Shown here piece after piece: positions 1-9,573 of a DNA stretch of 28,796 bases. Under the pieces are notes generated by a model, which saw only the letters and a list, made by a program, of their open reading frames with translations, was not told the DNA's origin and did not search any database. Both the position numbers and the translations under genes were made by a program. This stretch comes from Actinomortierella ambigua (lineage: Eukaryota > Mortierellomycota > Mortierellomycetes > Mortierellales > Mortierellaceae). Within the stretch, counting starts at the first letter, position 1; every line of letters starts with the position of its first letter. The stretch spans positions 1-28,796 of the forward strand of contig JAAAJB010000415.1 in assembly GCA_016098155.1 (NCBI GenBank). The letters run 5' to 3'.

Positions 1-359
1 GGCTTCTCTCCTTTCCTCTCCTCACAGCGTATCACAAACACCGAGGTTAACGAATGCGGACGAAAGATGAATAAAATAAGCTTGGTGGTCCAGCCATCAG
101 ATGGAAGTCTCAACTATCTCGAGTTGGTTCCGAAAATAAACCATCTGAATATTCTTGACCCACTCACACCTATTGCCCTTCTCCCAACCATAATCGACAT
201 AGTAGGGTGGAATCCTGTAGCTTCGCGGAGGAAAAAGGGGGCCTTTCCTCTGTTCTACAGCCCCCCCCCCTCCTCGGTCTCTGCTAGGTCGCCGATAGAG
301 CTGCCAAGGTCTTGAAGCTCCACTATGAGTACAGTACACTCGAGCACTACTGCAGCCCC
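1..359. other. Window edge, no gene recognised
   Basis: I see no supportable gene here. The short open frames on both strands have no recognisable domain, and the sequence contains a C-rich homopolymer around 261-270. It may include the 5' part of the degraded kinase-like gene that becomes recognisable further downstream, but I could not place exons in it. Confidence 0.4.
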
Positions 360-1215
360 AACCCTCAAGCTGCCGGAGCTCCCACTCTGACCGTGCACTT
401 TTCCCCAGTACTGGGGAAAACTCCGTTGAGGACTCAAAGGAATCGAGGCGCTCAGCCTTTGCCAGCGCGGTCAGCAGCCTTCACTCTGTCGCTCAAGAAG
501 TGGCATCCGCGGCCGGTCAGTGGGCCGAGAACCTGAATTCCCTGAGCCCTGAAGCGCTGCTGAGCCTGTGGCAGCAGCCGGCGCCAGTCAACCCCTTGGC
601 AGGACGTGCCAATGACCGCGCGGCTGGGTTTTGCTGGCCTCACCCCTTCCAAGATGTTCGGCGAAGGCACGTATGGCCAGGTCTATCTCGTCTGAGAGGC
701 CGACAAAGCAGTGGCTGACAGAGCAGCCAAGGTGGCCAAGGTCCCCTTACGAGTACGCACGGTCGATCATGCAGCGCGAGATCGATATACACTCGCTTCT
801 CCGGGTGTCCCACGGTGGCGACTATCACCCAAACATTGTCCGACTGGACTATGTTCTGGAGGAGCCAGAAGTCTTCACCTTGGTCATGGCCGCGGCAGCC
901 GCACGAGAGGCGGGCCTGGAGGTAGAGTTGGCAACACGGGACAATGAGCATCAGAACCATCAAAGATGGCTCGAGCAGTGCGTCGCAGATCTCGACCACT
1001 TTGCCAGTAAGCATCCACAAACCAACAACAGTAGGAACCAGGACCCGACGGCCTGTCCGGTATGCCTGCTGGCAGAGCAGGAGCTCGAGCTGAGTGGAGA
1101 GCCACTCACAGCGTTGTACTGCGGGCATGCTTTCTGCAGCAGATGCCTGAGAACCTGGACACGTGATCATCCAACATGCCCGACCTGCCGGCGCTTTGTA
1201 GACCATAGAATTTAG
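360..1215 (+). pseudogene. Degraded protein-kinase N-lobe fused to a RING-finger tail
   Basis: Three reading frames must be combined to follow this gene. About 386-600 encodes an Ala/Ser/Leu-rich stretch. From 612 another frame reads MTARLGFAGLTPSKM and then GEGTYGQVY, a canonical kinase glycine-rich loop, with an in-frame TGA at 693-695. After a second frame change near 740-750, the frame ending at 1215 encodes REIDIHSLL and HPNIVRLDYVLEE, like kinase subdomains III to V, up to LVM. The next residues switch without a stop into a tail homologous to the RING gene at 4948-7208: QRWLEQCVADLDHFASKH, then a C3HC4 RING (CPVC, CGHAFCSRC, CPTC). The kinase C-lobe, including HRD and DFG, is absent. 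With one stop and two frame changes I call it a pseudogene. Introns removing the defects cannot be excluded, and the RING part alone (from about 890) remains open. Confidence 0.6.
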
Positions 1216-1438
1216 CCCATGTGGACGAAATAAATATGGGCTTGGTAGTCAGTTCCAGCCTCTGTGCATTTTAGTCTATGGTGCAGGCAATTTGTTTTTC
1301 CACATGGGTCCAAAAGCAGTACATCTTCACGCCCCAGGATCCCATATGCGATAAGTTGAGCGCAATAGAGGAAATACAGTTCATGGATGTCCGTCTTTAG
1401 CCTGTCAAATGAAAGAGACTCGCAGAGCTCGTCGTGTG
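889..1438 (+). repeat. Duplicated segment, copy A (RING tail plus 3' flank)
   Basis: This stretch aligns with 6886-7428 in direct orientation. It includes the RING-domain coding end, the stop, the AATAAA at 1229-1234 and about 220 bases of 3' flank. Shared blocks in the flank include CAGTACATCTTC, CCCCAGGATCCCA and TTCATGGATGTCCGTC. In the RING region 40 of 57 residues are identical by eye (DPTACPVC to the end). Similarity ends near 1438 and 7428. Copy A carries a small insertion (TTTAGCCTG) relative to copy B near 1396. Confidence 0.85.
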
Positions 1439-1536
1439 AGCTCTTTCACTGATTTGCATGAATAGAGCCTAGATTTGATGATTTGATTTGCATTTTTCGC
1501 CCTCTTCTCGTCCACACACACTTTGCTCCACCAGAA

Positions 1537-4335
1537 ATGCCACATACACCACCACTTCGTCTCCTCTGCTTCCAACCAGCTCGATTTTCGACGGCTTTCT
1601 CGTTGGCGATTCCTCTCTTATTGGCAGTGGCGTGCAATGGTATCCAATGGAGAAACCATGGGCGCCCCGCTCAATCTCCTGCGGTGCCACCAAATGACCA
1701 GTCAGCTTCGGCTTTTGTTGACGCTTCGCCCAACTCGCATTGGTCGGCTGTGCTCTCTCTGGACGAGGCCCACGCAATCGTCAGTGGAACCAGTATGTGG
1801 ACTCGTCGTGGTAGCGTTGTCCCCCAAGGAAGTTTCTGGTTCATCACATTCTACTCATTCCTGTGGGCCGTGCTGTGAAATCTAGACAAACTTGCGGCAT
1901 TTGAAAACAGGGACGCTTGCTTTAAAGAGGCAGCGAAAGCACTGAAAGTAGGGTGCTCAAGCATTGACATGCACGAACAAGAGAAAATAGCATGTAATGT
2001 TCAGGCTGCCATGTTACATATTGAAGGATGCGTACGCCATATTGCATGTAAAGCAGCCAGCCACTGATGGCCACTGATGCGTATTTCTTTGCCCTTGATT
2101 CATCTCAAACAGACGCCGTTCGTCTGACAGCTTGCGAGATAGCCACAGGAAACATGCCTCTCCCGCTTGAGTGCAAAATAGCAGGGGGGATGACGAGAGC
2201 TGCGTCGACCACGACAAACGACATGGCGGCCTGTGTGCAGTACGACATTACTCTGCTAATCCTGCATGTTGATTATGGGTGATGGTCATTCTAAAAACCA
2301 AAATTGCCGCTTATCACCACCGTATAGGGCGTTGGCTCGTGTTCCTCAGCTGTGGACATCATACTCTGGCAACTTGAGAGAGGTCAAAGTAATGTGCATG
2401 GCCGTTCGATCTTCACTGGAGCGTGGTAAGTTTTAAACAGCATCACACTTGATTAATGCTAAGAGACTAGAGTAACACATAGTACTCGATTTGTCTGTCT
2501 TCCAATAGATGAGTTACGAGCCTTGCATGGAAATATCACAAGAGCACAGCTTGTTCAGTCCAGGCTGATTGAGGAGCAGCAACGGATGCTCGATGAGGCA
2601 CGAGTCAGAGATTCAAATCACGTCAAGGATATTCTTGACATGCAAGCCACTGTCAAGGATGGCATTTTGCAGATCAAGGTAGCATGGCTTCTGAGCAGAA
2701 TGTACTCAAATCTAATGTCTAATTGGCAAACAGGAGACAATATGTATCGACTTCAATTATACGACTTCAATTATACGACTTTCTATCAACCACGTAGTCT
2801 ACCACAGGAACACTTTTGGACTCGCTCCGGGGGATGATTGACTACCTTCAAAAAGTCCATTCCAATGCCCAGGAAGATCTTTCTCGGAGAGAACACGAGA
2901 TTGTTTCGTTCGTGTCATTGAGGGATACGCTGTTTCAAGATTACAACCAGCGTTTGACAACGGTACCTACTGTGCCATCATTGCAACCGGATATATGTAC
3001 ACGCACCGTGACCTTTATCCTGATGACACCATTTCCCCCCTCTACAGAACATTGAAGCACTCTGCACTATCACAGATGCCGTCAAGCAGAGTATTGATGC
3101 ATCCGCAGAACGTACCCAGCAGCTCAACTCCTACGGGATCCAGCTTCAAGTAAAAAGTCGACATAAGAGTTGCTCCAAACGGATGTTGCAAGCTGCACCT
3201 GTTCATTTTCAGGCCCTAATCCATTCTACCTCTATTGTGCTCTCAGCAAACCTTAGGGCAGCTTGAGGAAAATATTATCGAGGCCAATCAGAAGACGCAA
3301 TCATTGTCATCGAACGCCATGGCAGGCTTCATGGAGCTCGAGAGCATCCTTCAGTCCCATTCGTCCAGCATGGTGCAAACCACTCGTTCCGCCTTGGAGA
3401 GTGTTGCGCGGGAGCTTTCGGCGTTTGCGACTACTCAGTCCAAAACCATGGACAGTCAGACGAAGATGGCCAATGTCCGTTTCAGATGTCTCTTCTATCA
3501 AGATTGAATGGGGTTGGTGCCCAATAAGAACCATAAGAACCATTACCGACAATGACCACATTCATTTGGCGCTTTAATAGAAACGCCATGCTGACCTGTT
3601 GGACAGTCTGACACAGGAACTTGCGAAATCGGCGAGGGACATCCAAGATATTGTCCACGAGTCCCATTCCAAAGTCGAAGAGCTCAACATTGGCATACAT
3701 TCACTCCACCATCGACAAGGCTATCTTCTTCGTCCTCTGGCAACTGTCTTTCAGTTGTGGTCGTCGTGGAATGGTATGTATTCTCTGTTGCACACGACTA
3801 GCCAGTTGGATTATACTTGTACGCGAGGTTCTGACAGCTAAAGCAATCCCCGACCGTAGAGCTTGCCGAGAGATCTCCATTTTTCAATATAGCAAAGTAC
3901 CTGCTGTGCTGCTTGGCTCACTTCTTGCTGTTTGGTATCAGGTCCACGATCACTGCGATAGCAACATTCTATATTCTGGGTCAATTCGCTACAAAACTCG
4001 GATTGCCCATGTCACTGACGACGATGTTGTGGACTGCTGTGGTGCTGCCTCGAATGGCACCATGGATATCGGGAATGCGTCAACGCCATCAGACACGACC
4101 GGGTGCTGGGGTAGTACTGGATCACTCGGCCCGGCGCATGCAGCAATCCCAGCACCCTCATTCGATTGAATATCCAGGCGGTCCACCACCGCCATACTCA
4201 TTTGTTTGTCCAAAGGGGGAAGAGAGGGAGAAGCATCCTGCACGATGCACCAAGCAAATCGCCTTGTCGACACCACAGTCGGCTCACCAATCGATGCGAC
4301 CTATCCGTTTTTCGATCGCACATTACCTTGACTAG
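1537..4335 (+). CDS. Kar5/Tht1/GEX1/brambleberry-family karyogamy protein
   Basis: Ten exons: 1537-1792, 1886-1993, 2113-2239, 2328-2425, 2509-2678, 2798-2962, 3048-3149, 3247-3474, 3581-3773, 3893-4335. Joined they give exactly 630 codons (629 aa), and all junction phases agree. The product starts with a signal peptide (about residues 1-34, LAIPLLLAVACNG). The family's cysteine-rich domain follows: DACFKEAAKALKVGC (95-109), EKIAYAVRLTACEIATG (118-134), LPLEC (to 142), AACVQ (160-164), then PQLWTSYSGNLREV (170-183) and C187. A long coiled-coil-like region runs to about 470, and hydrophobic segments lie at about 485-540. The tail is Pro/Gln-rich. Known members act in the nuclear envelope/ER during fusion of gamete nuclei. 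1537 is the first ATG in frame. The weakest junctions are the intron 5 acceptor (CACGTAG, 2797) and the intron 8 donor (GTCCGT, 3475). Yeast and animal members are about 500-630 aa, so length fits. Confidence 0.85.
2748..2775 (+). repeat. 14-base perfect tandem duplication in an intron
   Basis: The unit CGACTTCAATTATA occurs twice in direct succession, followed by CGACTT. It lies in intron 5 of the Kar5-like gene, 22 bases before the inferred acceptor at 2797, so it lengthens the intron without touching the coding frame. Confidence 0.9.
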
Positions 4336-4947
4336 CTTTGACCGCGGCTCTTTTTGCTTCAGTTTAGCTGTAGGTGGTGCTAAAGACTTCTTGCAACTGA
4401 CTATAAACAACGATACTTCACTGTGAGCGACAAGACTTTAATTTTTTTTTTGGGTGCCCGACTTCTTAGTGACGGACGGTTGAACTAACGACGAGGTTTG
4501 CCACGGGCAAAAGGCGCTCAGCATGACATGAACAAAATGTGCTATGTACCGTTATATTGCGGGAGGGGAGCAGATTCCAGTTCTCTCTTACGCACACAGC
4601 GACGATACATACCTTTTGCTTGCAAGATATGCGGGCAGAAGAAAGGGTGCTGTCAGTGGGTGAGTGTTCCACAAGATGTCTCTCGCTCTCTCAGCCCCTC
4701 TCCTCTCTCTAGGCGAGCCACTTGCACGTAGGAAAAAAAATTCGACGCGTTTAATTCCAATCACGTGATATTTCCTTAAGGAAATGGCACAGTACCGAAG
4801 GATGACCTCTGGCCGATTGTCGTTTGAGCAACCACCATTGTCGTTCCAGCAGCCGCCATTCTCGACATCCTCGCCATTCCCGCCAATCCCACCATTCACC
4901 CCAGTAACACTCTTCCCACTCTTCCCAGCACCCCCACCACCGCCAAC
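4336..4947. other. Intergenic region and 5' leader of the RING gene
   Basis: I see no gene supported here. There is a T-run near 4442-4451. An open frame from an ATG at 4784 runs in a different frame from the RING protein, and splicing it at the same donor (5038) meets a stop at 5501-5503, so it is best read as leader sequence. The region from 4850 to 4947 is C-rich and Pro-coding-like. Confidence 0.5.
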
Positions 4948-7208
4948 ATGTCCTCCCCTCGCTACTCCCCCTACAACAGCTCTACTTCACCTGCCGCTGC
5001 GGCTCGCCACCGCCAGCCCACCAGACGAGGTACAGGAGGTAAGAAACCGTTTTGCTGCGTCAAGTCTGTCTTTACTTTGTGCCTTGTTTTATGCATGCTT
5101 TGTATGCATGCTTTGTATGCATGCTTTGAATCGATGATATATGCTAAACATGATCTTTTTTTTCTTTCTTTCTTTTTTTTCTGTCGTATCCAACTGCTAC
5201 GATTTGGTTTTCCCGCTTCAGCGACGTCGTCGCCCACAACAACAGCAACTCACGCAACGGCCAGTGCTACATCTACGGCAACACCTTTGCACCGGAATTC
5301 ATTATCGTCGTCGTCATCGTCACCCTCGCCAACATTGCCATGGTCTTTGGCAACGTCCTCATTATTCTCATCGGCATCTTCATCGCCCTCAGCTTCACCG
5401 TCAGCTGCGCCATGGTCATTGGCAACATCTTCAATATTCTCATCGGCATCTGCATCGCATTCAACATTACCGTCAGCATCATCGTCAGCTTCGCCCTCAG
5501 TAGCGACATTGGGATGGCCTTCCGCAGCATCGTCAGCATCTTCCTCCGCATCCACACCCGCATCTGCATCGTGCTCGGTATCATCATCAACATCGTCGTC
5601 ACCCTCATACTCAGCATCGTGTTCGGCATCGCCCTCAGCACCGGCCCCAGCACTAGTGAAGCGTACTTTTGATGATGCCATAGGCGACAGTGCTGACATT
5701 TCACAGAGGCACGAAAAACGACAACATCTCAATGGTAAGCGTATTGGCAGATGTATGTTTATTTGATATGCTGAAAACATAAAAGAAAGGCCCACATGAA
5801 ATACTCACCATGTTGCACAACTCTCTGGTTCATTCTACTTTGTCTTTGATTCTTTCTTTCCACATCAGGTCGGCGCCCGTCATCGCTGGTCCCCCTGACA
5901 GCCCACCCAGCGTCCCCTCCACCTCCCACATGTCAGCCACATCTGCCGTCACCAGTCTCCCCCTTTTCGCCTTCGACAGGCGCTGGATTGACTCGCGAGC
6001 AGCGGTGCGACAAGCAGCAGGAAGTGGAACAGGAGGAGGAGAGGAAGGAGGAGGAGAGGGAGACGAAGCGGCTTCTTAAATTTTGGGATGCCCAGCGACA
6101 AGAGTTTGTCCGCAAGCAGTTGGAGCGGCAAGCAGAGGCCGAGAAGGCTTTGCGCAAGGAGAATCAGGCCTTGAAGGAGAGACTTGCAAGAGCTGAGGAG
6201 GAGATCGCGCAGCTGAAGTCCCAGCAACAGCAGCAACAGCAACATCAACAGCAACATCAACATCAACATCAACAGCAACATCAACAGCAACAACACCAAC
6301 AACACCAACAGCAACAGCAGCAGCAGCAACATCAGCCACAGCCATCCCAGGAGAAGACCGAGGACAGACCGCAACGCCAAGTCAGAGCACAGCAGCAGCA
6401 GCAGCAGCAACCTCGTCAGGACCAAATCCACAAGGAGTGGCAAAAGTGTGCACACACAGCCTTCGAGCTCGCAAAGATCCTCCTTGCCTATGTCGAGCGA
6501 AACTCGTTGGAGCTTTTCACTCTGACGACGGCGTTTCAGCACCAAGATCCAGAGGTCAAGGCTCGGCAGGAGGAAGAGGTCGAGCAGAGAGAGTTGGACT
6601 GGTTCCAACAGTGGGACTGCTGGCGCGACGAATGGGACGAGTGGAAACTGTGTTGGCAGGAGAGAATGACGTGGCAGGGGAGAACTTCATGGCAAGAGCA
6701 GCAGCAGCAGCGGCGGCAACGAGGACCAGCGCCTGCGGATGACGAGCAGCAGCGGGCTCAGGTCCAGGAGTTTGCAGACCTTGTAGAGGGGCTGAGGGTG
6801 CGAGTGTCTGGCGTTATCGAGGAGAACGACAGCAACCTGGTCGAAGCCGCCACGCGAGCGCAGGCCCTGCAGGAAAACGTGGCCCAGGCAGCTGCACGAC
6901 AGGAGGGCCTGGAGGAAGATTTGGCCACATTGGGCGCTGAACACCAGAAGCACCAAAGATGGCTCAACCAGTGCACCGCAGACCTCGACCACTTTGCCAG
7001 CAAGCATCAACAAACCAAGGACGGTAGTAGCCAGGACCAGAAGACGTGTCCAGTATGCTTGCTGGCAGAGCAGGAGCTCGGGCTGAGTGGGGAGCCACTC
7101 ATAACGTTATACTGTCGGCATTCGTTCTGCAACGGATGCCTGAAAACATGGACTCAGGAGCATCCAACGTGCCCAACCTGCCGCCGCTATATAGGCCATA
7201 GAGATTAG
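4948..7208 (+). CDS. RING-finger protein with Ser/Ala repeats and Gln/His-rich coiled coil
   Basis: Three exons, 4948-5038, 5222-5734 and 5869-7208, join in phase 1 at both junctions to give 647 aa. The start (CAACATGTCC) is the ATG that keeps all exons in frame. Residues 32-180 are a Ser/Ala/Thr-rich low-complexity region with a 24-residue tandem repeat (PWSLATSS...). Residues about 244-320 are a charged coiled coil (EEERKEEERETKRLL). Residues about 320-360 are a Gln/His tract. A second Gln/Glu-rich helical region follows, then a C-terminal C3HC4 RING at about 595-640 (CPVC, CRHSFC, NGC, CPTC). RING domains of this type usually recruit an E2 enzyme, so ubiquitin ligase activity is likely but the substrate is unknown. 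The last ~110 residues and 3' flank are duplicated at 889-1438. I do not recognise a named orthologue. Confidence 0.75.
5338..5481 (+). repeat. 72-base imperfect tandem repeat in coding sequence
   Basis: Two adjacent 72-base units (5338-5409 and 5410-5481) each begin CCATGGTC and each encode 24 residues starting PWSLATSS. A decayed third unit may follow (TLGWPSAASS). The flanking sequence is a CATCGTC/CATCGGC-type trinucleotide-like repeat encoding Ser and Ala. Confidence 0.8.
6222..6350 (+). repeat. CAA/CAG/CAT repeat encoding a Gln/His tract
   Basis: A mixed CAG, CAA and CAT trinucleotide array inside exon 3 of the RING gene encodes about 40 residues that are almost only Gln and His. A second short (CAG)n run lies at about 6390-6410. 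Such tracts commonly vary in length between strains. Confidence 0.9.
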
Positions 7209-7428
7209 CCCAGGAGTATTAAATAAATATGGGCTCGGTGGTTATAATAGTTTCAGCCTCGGTGCATTTTATTAATAGTATATTATGCAGTTGTTTTTCT
7301 ACAAGGGTCTGAAAGCAGTACATCTTCGGGCCCCAGGATCCCACAAGCAATAAGCTGAGTGCATTAGGGGAAATACAGTTCATGGATGTCCGTCAAATGA
7401 GAGAGGCTCGCAGAGCTCATCGTGCGAC
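6886..7428 (+). repeat. Duplicated segment, copy B
   Basis: Partner of 889-1438, about 6.0 kb away in direct orientation. It covers the C-terminal coding end of the intact RING gene, its stop, the AATAAA at 7222-7227 and about 220 bases of non-coding 3' flank. This copy retains the complete upstream RING-protein coding sequence, so it is the more likely source. Confidence 0.85.
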
Positions 7429-8766
7429 CAGACTGTCTTGTGAATGTGGTCGCTCAGAATTGATTCCCAGGCAGAACGTAGTGCTGTTTGATCATGGAGG
7501 GCTTGGGGCATCGCGGGGGATTGAATGGACAATGAATAAATGGATGGTGAATAGATCATGGATGCTTGGGGCTGCGTATTGGATGGCTAGACGGAGGACT
7601 AGTGGTTCTACTTGTAGTTCTTCTGGAGGAGATCGCTCTCTGCTCTTGGTTGGAAGGTGCCATGTGTTAAGAATGATGCACAAATACTGGATGACACCTT
7701 CCCGGATGGTTGGTTTTCTGCCTTTTTAAAAAAAATAAAAATAAAAAGGGTTGCATAGGATATCGACGAGCATCGAACAAGAGATCACGGACCGGACACA
7801 ACGTGACAGGGACACTGTCTTTGTCAACACGCTCTTGGTGGTGGTCTTGAGTGCACATGTCCATGCCTATCTAACTTGTCAACAATGGATTTTGTCTGGC
7901 CCTTCCTCACGCGGTGCACCGATGAATGCCTGAGAGACTTGTCTGTGATGAGGTATACGACAAGTAGGGTAGCGCACTGCCTGGAAGCTGCAGTGGACAG
8001 AGCAGTGCTGAGTGTAAAGTCTACCAAGATTCTAGTTGTGTTTCTGGAGCTGTGCTCCATGAGAATCGGTGCTTAGCAAGCATGACAGAGTGGGCTGCCT
8101 ACTTTTCTCGTATCAGGCCATGGTAAGGACAGGCGCTTGGAATGTCTGCTACCTGACTCATCTAGAGTGTTGGATGCAATGGGAGAGAGGCTGGGGCTGA
8201 GCCTGCGGCAGTGGATGCGAATGCAGCGACGTGGCATCTTTATGCTCTAGCACGCGTGGTGTAATCTTGATGACACTGTCAATCAGTGGCACACCCTTTT
8301 GCAATGTCCTCAGAACCGTGAGAAGCGAAGAGCACGTCCGCACGTGCCACATTCCATCCTGCTGCTCCTCTGCGACCAGGGGCAAAAGGGATATTTGTGC
8401 TCGGCTAGCCTAGGATCCTTAGACCTAAAAGACTCACGTCCCGTAGAATGAATGGCGATCTTGCAGAAAGTGTGCTCGTTCCATACCTCCAACGCGTCCT
8501 ATACCGCATGATTTTTCGTTTGTTCCCACCCCTCGGGGTATTATTTTCACTCTCTCGCGCTGTGCATCGACCACAGTATCCAAAGACAAATATCTGTCTC
8601 TTTCTCTTGCGCTCTTATGCATTTTTTTTTCACACGTGTGCGTTCTGGTAAACAGCGAGTTGTGTGCATCACTCTCACCCCTATTACTTCCTCACCCCCC
8701 GCGGCGATCATTGACCATCCCAATGCTAATTCTTGCAGCTTCCCATTGATCTCTTCTCTTTTCACA
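7209..8766. other. Gene-poor region
   Basis: After the AATAAA at 7222-7227 and the end of the duplicated flank near 7428, I find no open frame with a recognisable domain, codon pattern or splice structure on either strand. An A-rich tract lies at 7729-7747. Short frames of 60-115 codons occur in several frames and look like chance. Confidence 0.5.
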
Positions 8767-8774
8767 TATAAATA
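8767..8774 (+). promoter_or_regulatory. TATA box for the small secreted protein gene
   Basis: TATAAATA lies about 105 bases before the ATG at 8879 and is followed by a CT-rich stretch. This is a clean TATA element. It also argues against an ATG start at 8774, which sits immediately next to it and would fall upstream of a normal transcription start. Confidence 0.6.
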
Positions 8775-8878
8775 TGCCCTTTGGGTTCCTCACGATCTTT
8801 ACCTTCTTCCTTCAACTATCAAGGCCCCGCAGTGCCACACACCCACACTATCTACCCATCTCCTTTCCCCCCTCCATC

Positions 8879-9286
8879 ATGATGCATCATATCAAAGCCG
8901 TCACTCTCTCCGTGGTCCTTCTTTTGACTATCCATGACGCGGGTATGGGCGGCTCTGGTCGACAGGCTCTCGTCGGAATGGGGGCGATGGCATATCCTCG
9001 TCAATTTTGGTGCCCAGGCACTTGCTACCCAGGCAACAACAAAGAGTTTCCATGCACTGGCAAACTTTGCCCTCCGTGCTGGTACAAGGAGCCTGACGGC
9101 ACGTTCTCCTGCTACCCGTACAAAACCGGTTCTCACTGCCCTGCACATCCTAACCCCGTTGATTGTAGCACCCTAGCCCTCGTCGACGACTCTTTCTTTC
9201 CCCCTTGTCCGAATGTCTTACATCCTACATGCCAGGAGCAGCGTCAACAGTCTTCATTTTTCGTGGCAGAAGATGAGTGTATTTAG
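8879..9286 (+). CDS. Small secreted cysteine-rich protein
   Basis: A single exon of 135 aa. The N-terminus (MMHHIKAVTLSVVLLLTIHDA) is a short basic stretch plus a hydrophobic core, a typical signal peptide with cleavage near residues 20-24. The rest has eleven cysteines in about 90 residues (WCPGTC, LCPPCW, FSCYPY, SHCPAH, VDC, PPCP, PTC, DEC) and many Pro, Gly and Tyr. An in-frame ATG at 8774 would add 35 residues, but the TATA box position favours 8879. AATAAA lies at 9315-9320, 29 bases after the stop. I recognise no family. The features fit an extracellular disulphide-bonded protein such as an effector-like or wall-associated protein. Eleven cysteines is an odd number, so one would be unpaired. 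Confidence 0.65.
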   Translation: MMHHIKAVTLSVVLLLTIHDAGMGGSGRQALVGMGAMAYPRQFWCPGTCYPGNNKEFPCTGKLCPPCWYKEPDGTFSCYPYKTGSHCPAHPNPVDCSTLALVDDSFFPPCPNVLHPTCQEQRQQSSFFVAEDECI

Positions 9287-9573
9287 CCCTCTAGTCAACC
9301 TTCTTAAGCAGGAAAATAAATTCAAGACCTGGTTGCAACCTAATACCCCCCTTCCAGGGATGTGATGCCGTTCGTAGGCGATCTGCCTAGTCATTTGTCT
9401 ATGCATTGCTTTTGGCATCTTTCAGTGTGTGCTTGACGCTTCCAAGGGAGTTTGATCCATGGGGGACTCAAAATCTGGTACTCTGGAGGGCCGGGCTTTC
9501 CATCTCGTCATCAACCCCTACTACTAGAAAATAAAGTATGGGTGTATTTATTTTTATTCCTGCCCAACATCCC

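Noticed and set aside
3213..3246. Alternative acceptor at 3212 for Kar5-like exon 8
   Set aside because: Starting at 3213 gives a stop within 20 codons; the acceptor at 3246 keeps phase with the exon ending at 3149.
4784..5137. 117-codon Pro/Phe-rich frame starting at ATG 4784
   Set aside because: Its frame does not connect through the donor at 5038 to the RING frame (it meets a stop at 5501-5503). The ATG at 4948 does connect, so 4784 is treated as leader.
5250..5795. Acidic Asp/Glu/Ala repeat protein on the minus strand
   Set aside because: Reverse complement of the Ser/Ala repeat exon of the RING gene; splice sites and the downstream RING frame support the plus strand.
5949..6608. Poly-leucine frame on the minus strand
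   Set aside because: Mirror of the CAG/CAA/CAT tract (CTG/TTG/ATG read backwards), a common artefact.
7382..7729. 115-codon open frame after the RING gene
   Set aside because: It begins inside the duplicated non-coding flank, its homologous part in the other copy is not open in the same way, and no domain is visible.
8774..8878. Upstream in-frame ATG extending the secreted protein by 35 residues
   Set aside because: It lies directly after the TATA box and would bury the signal peptide behind a non-typical leader; 8879 fits better.
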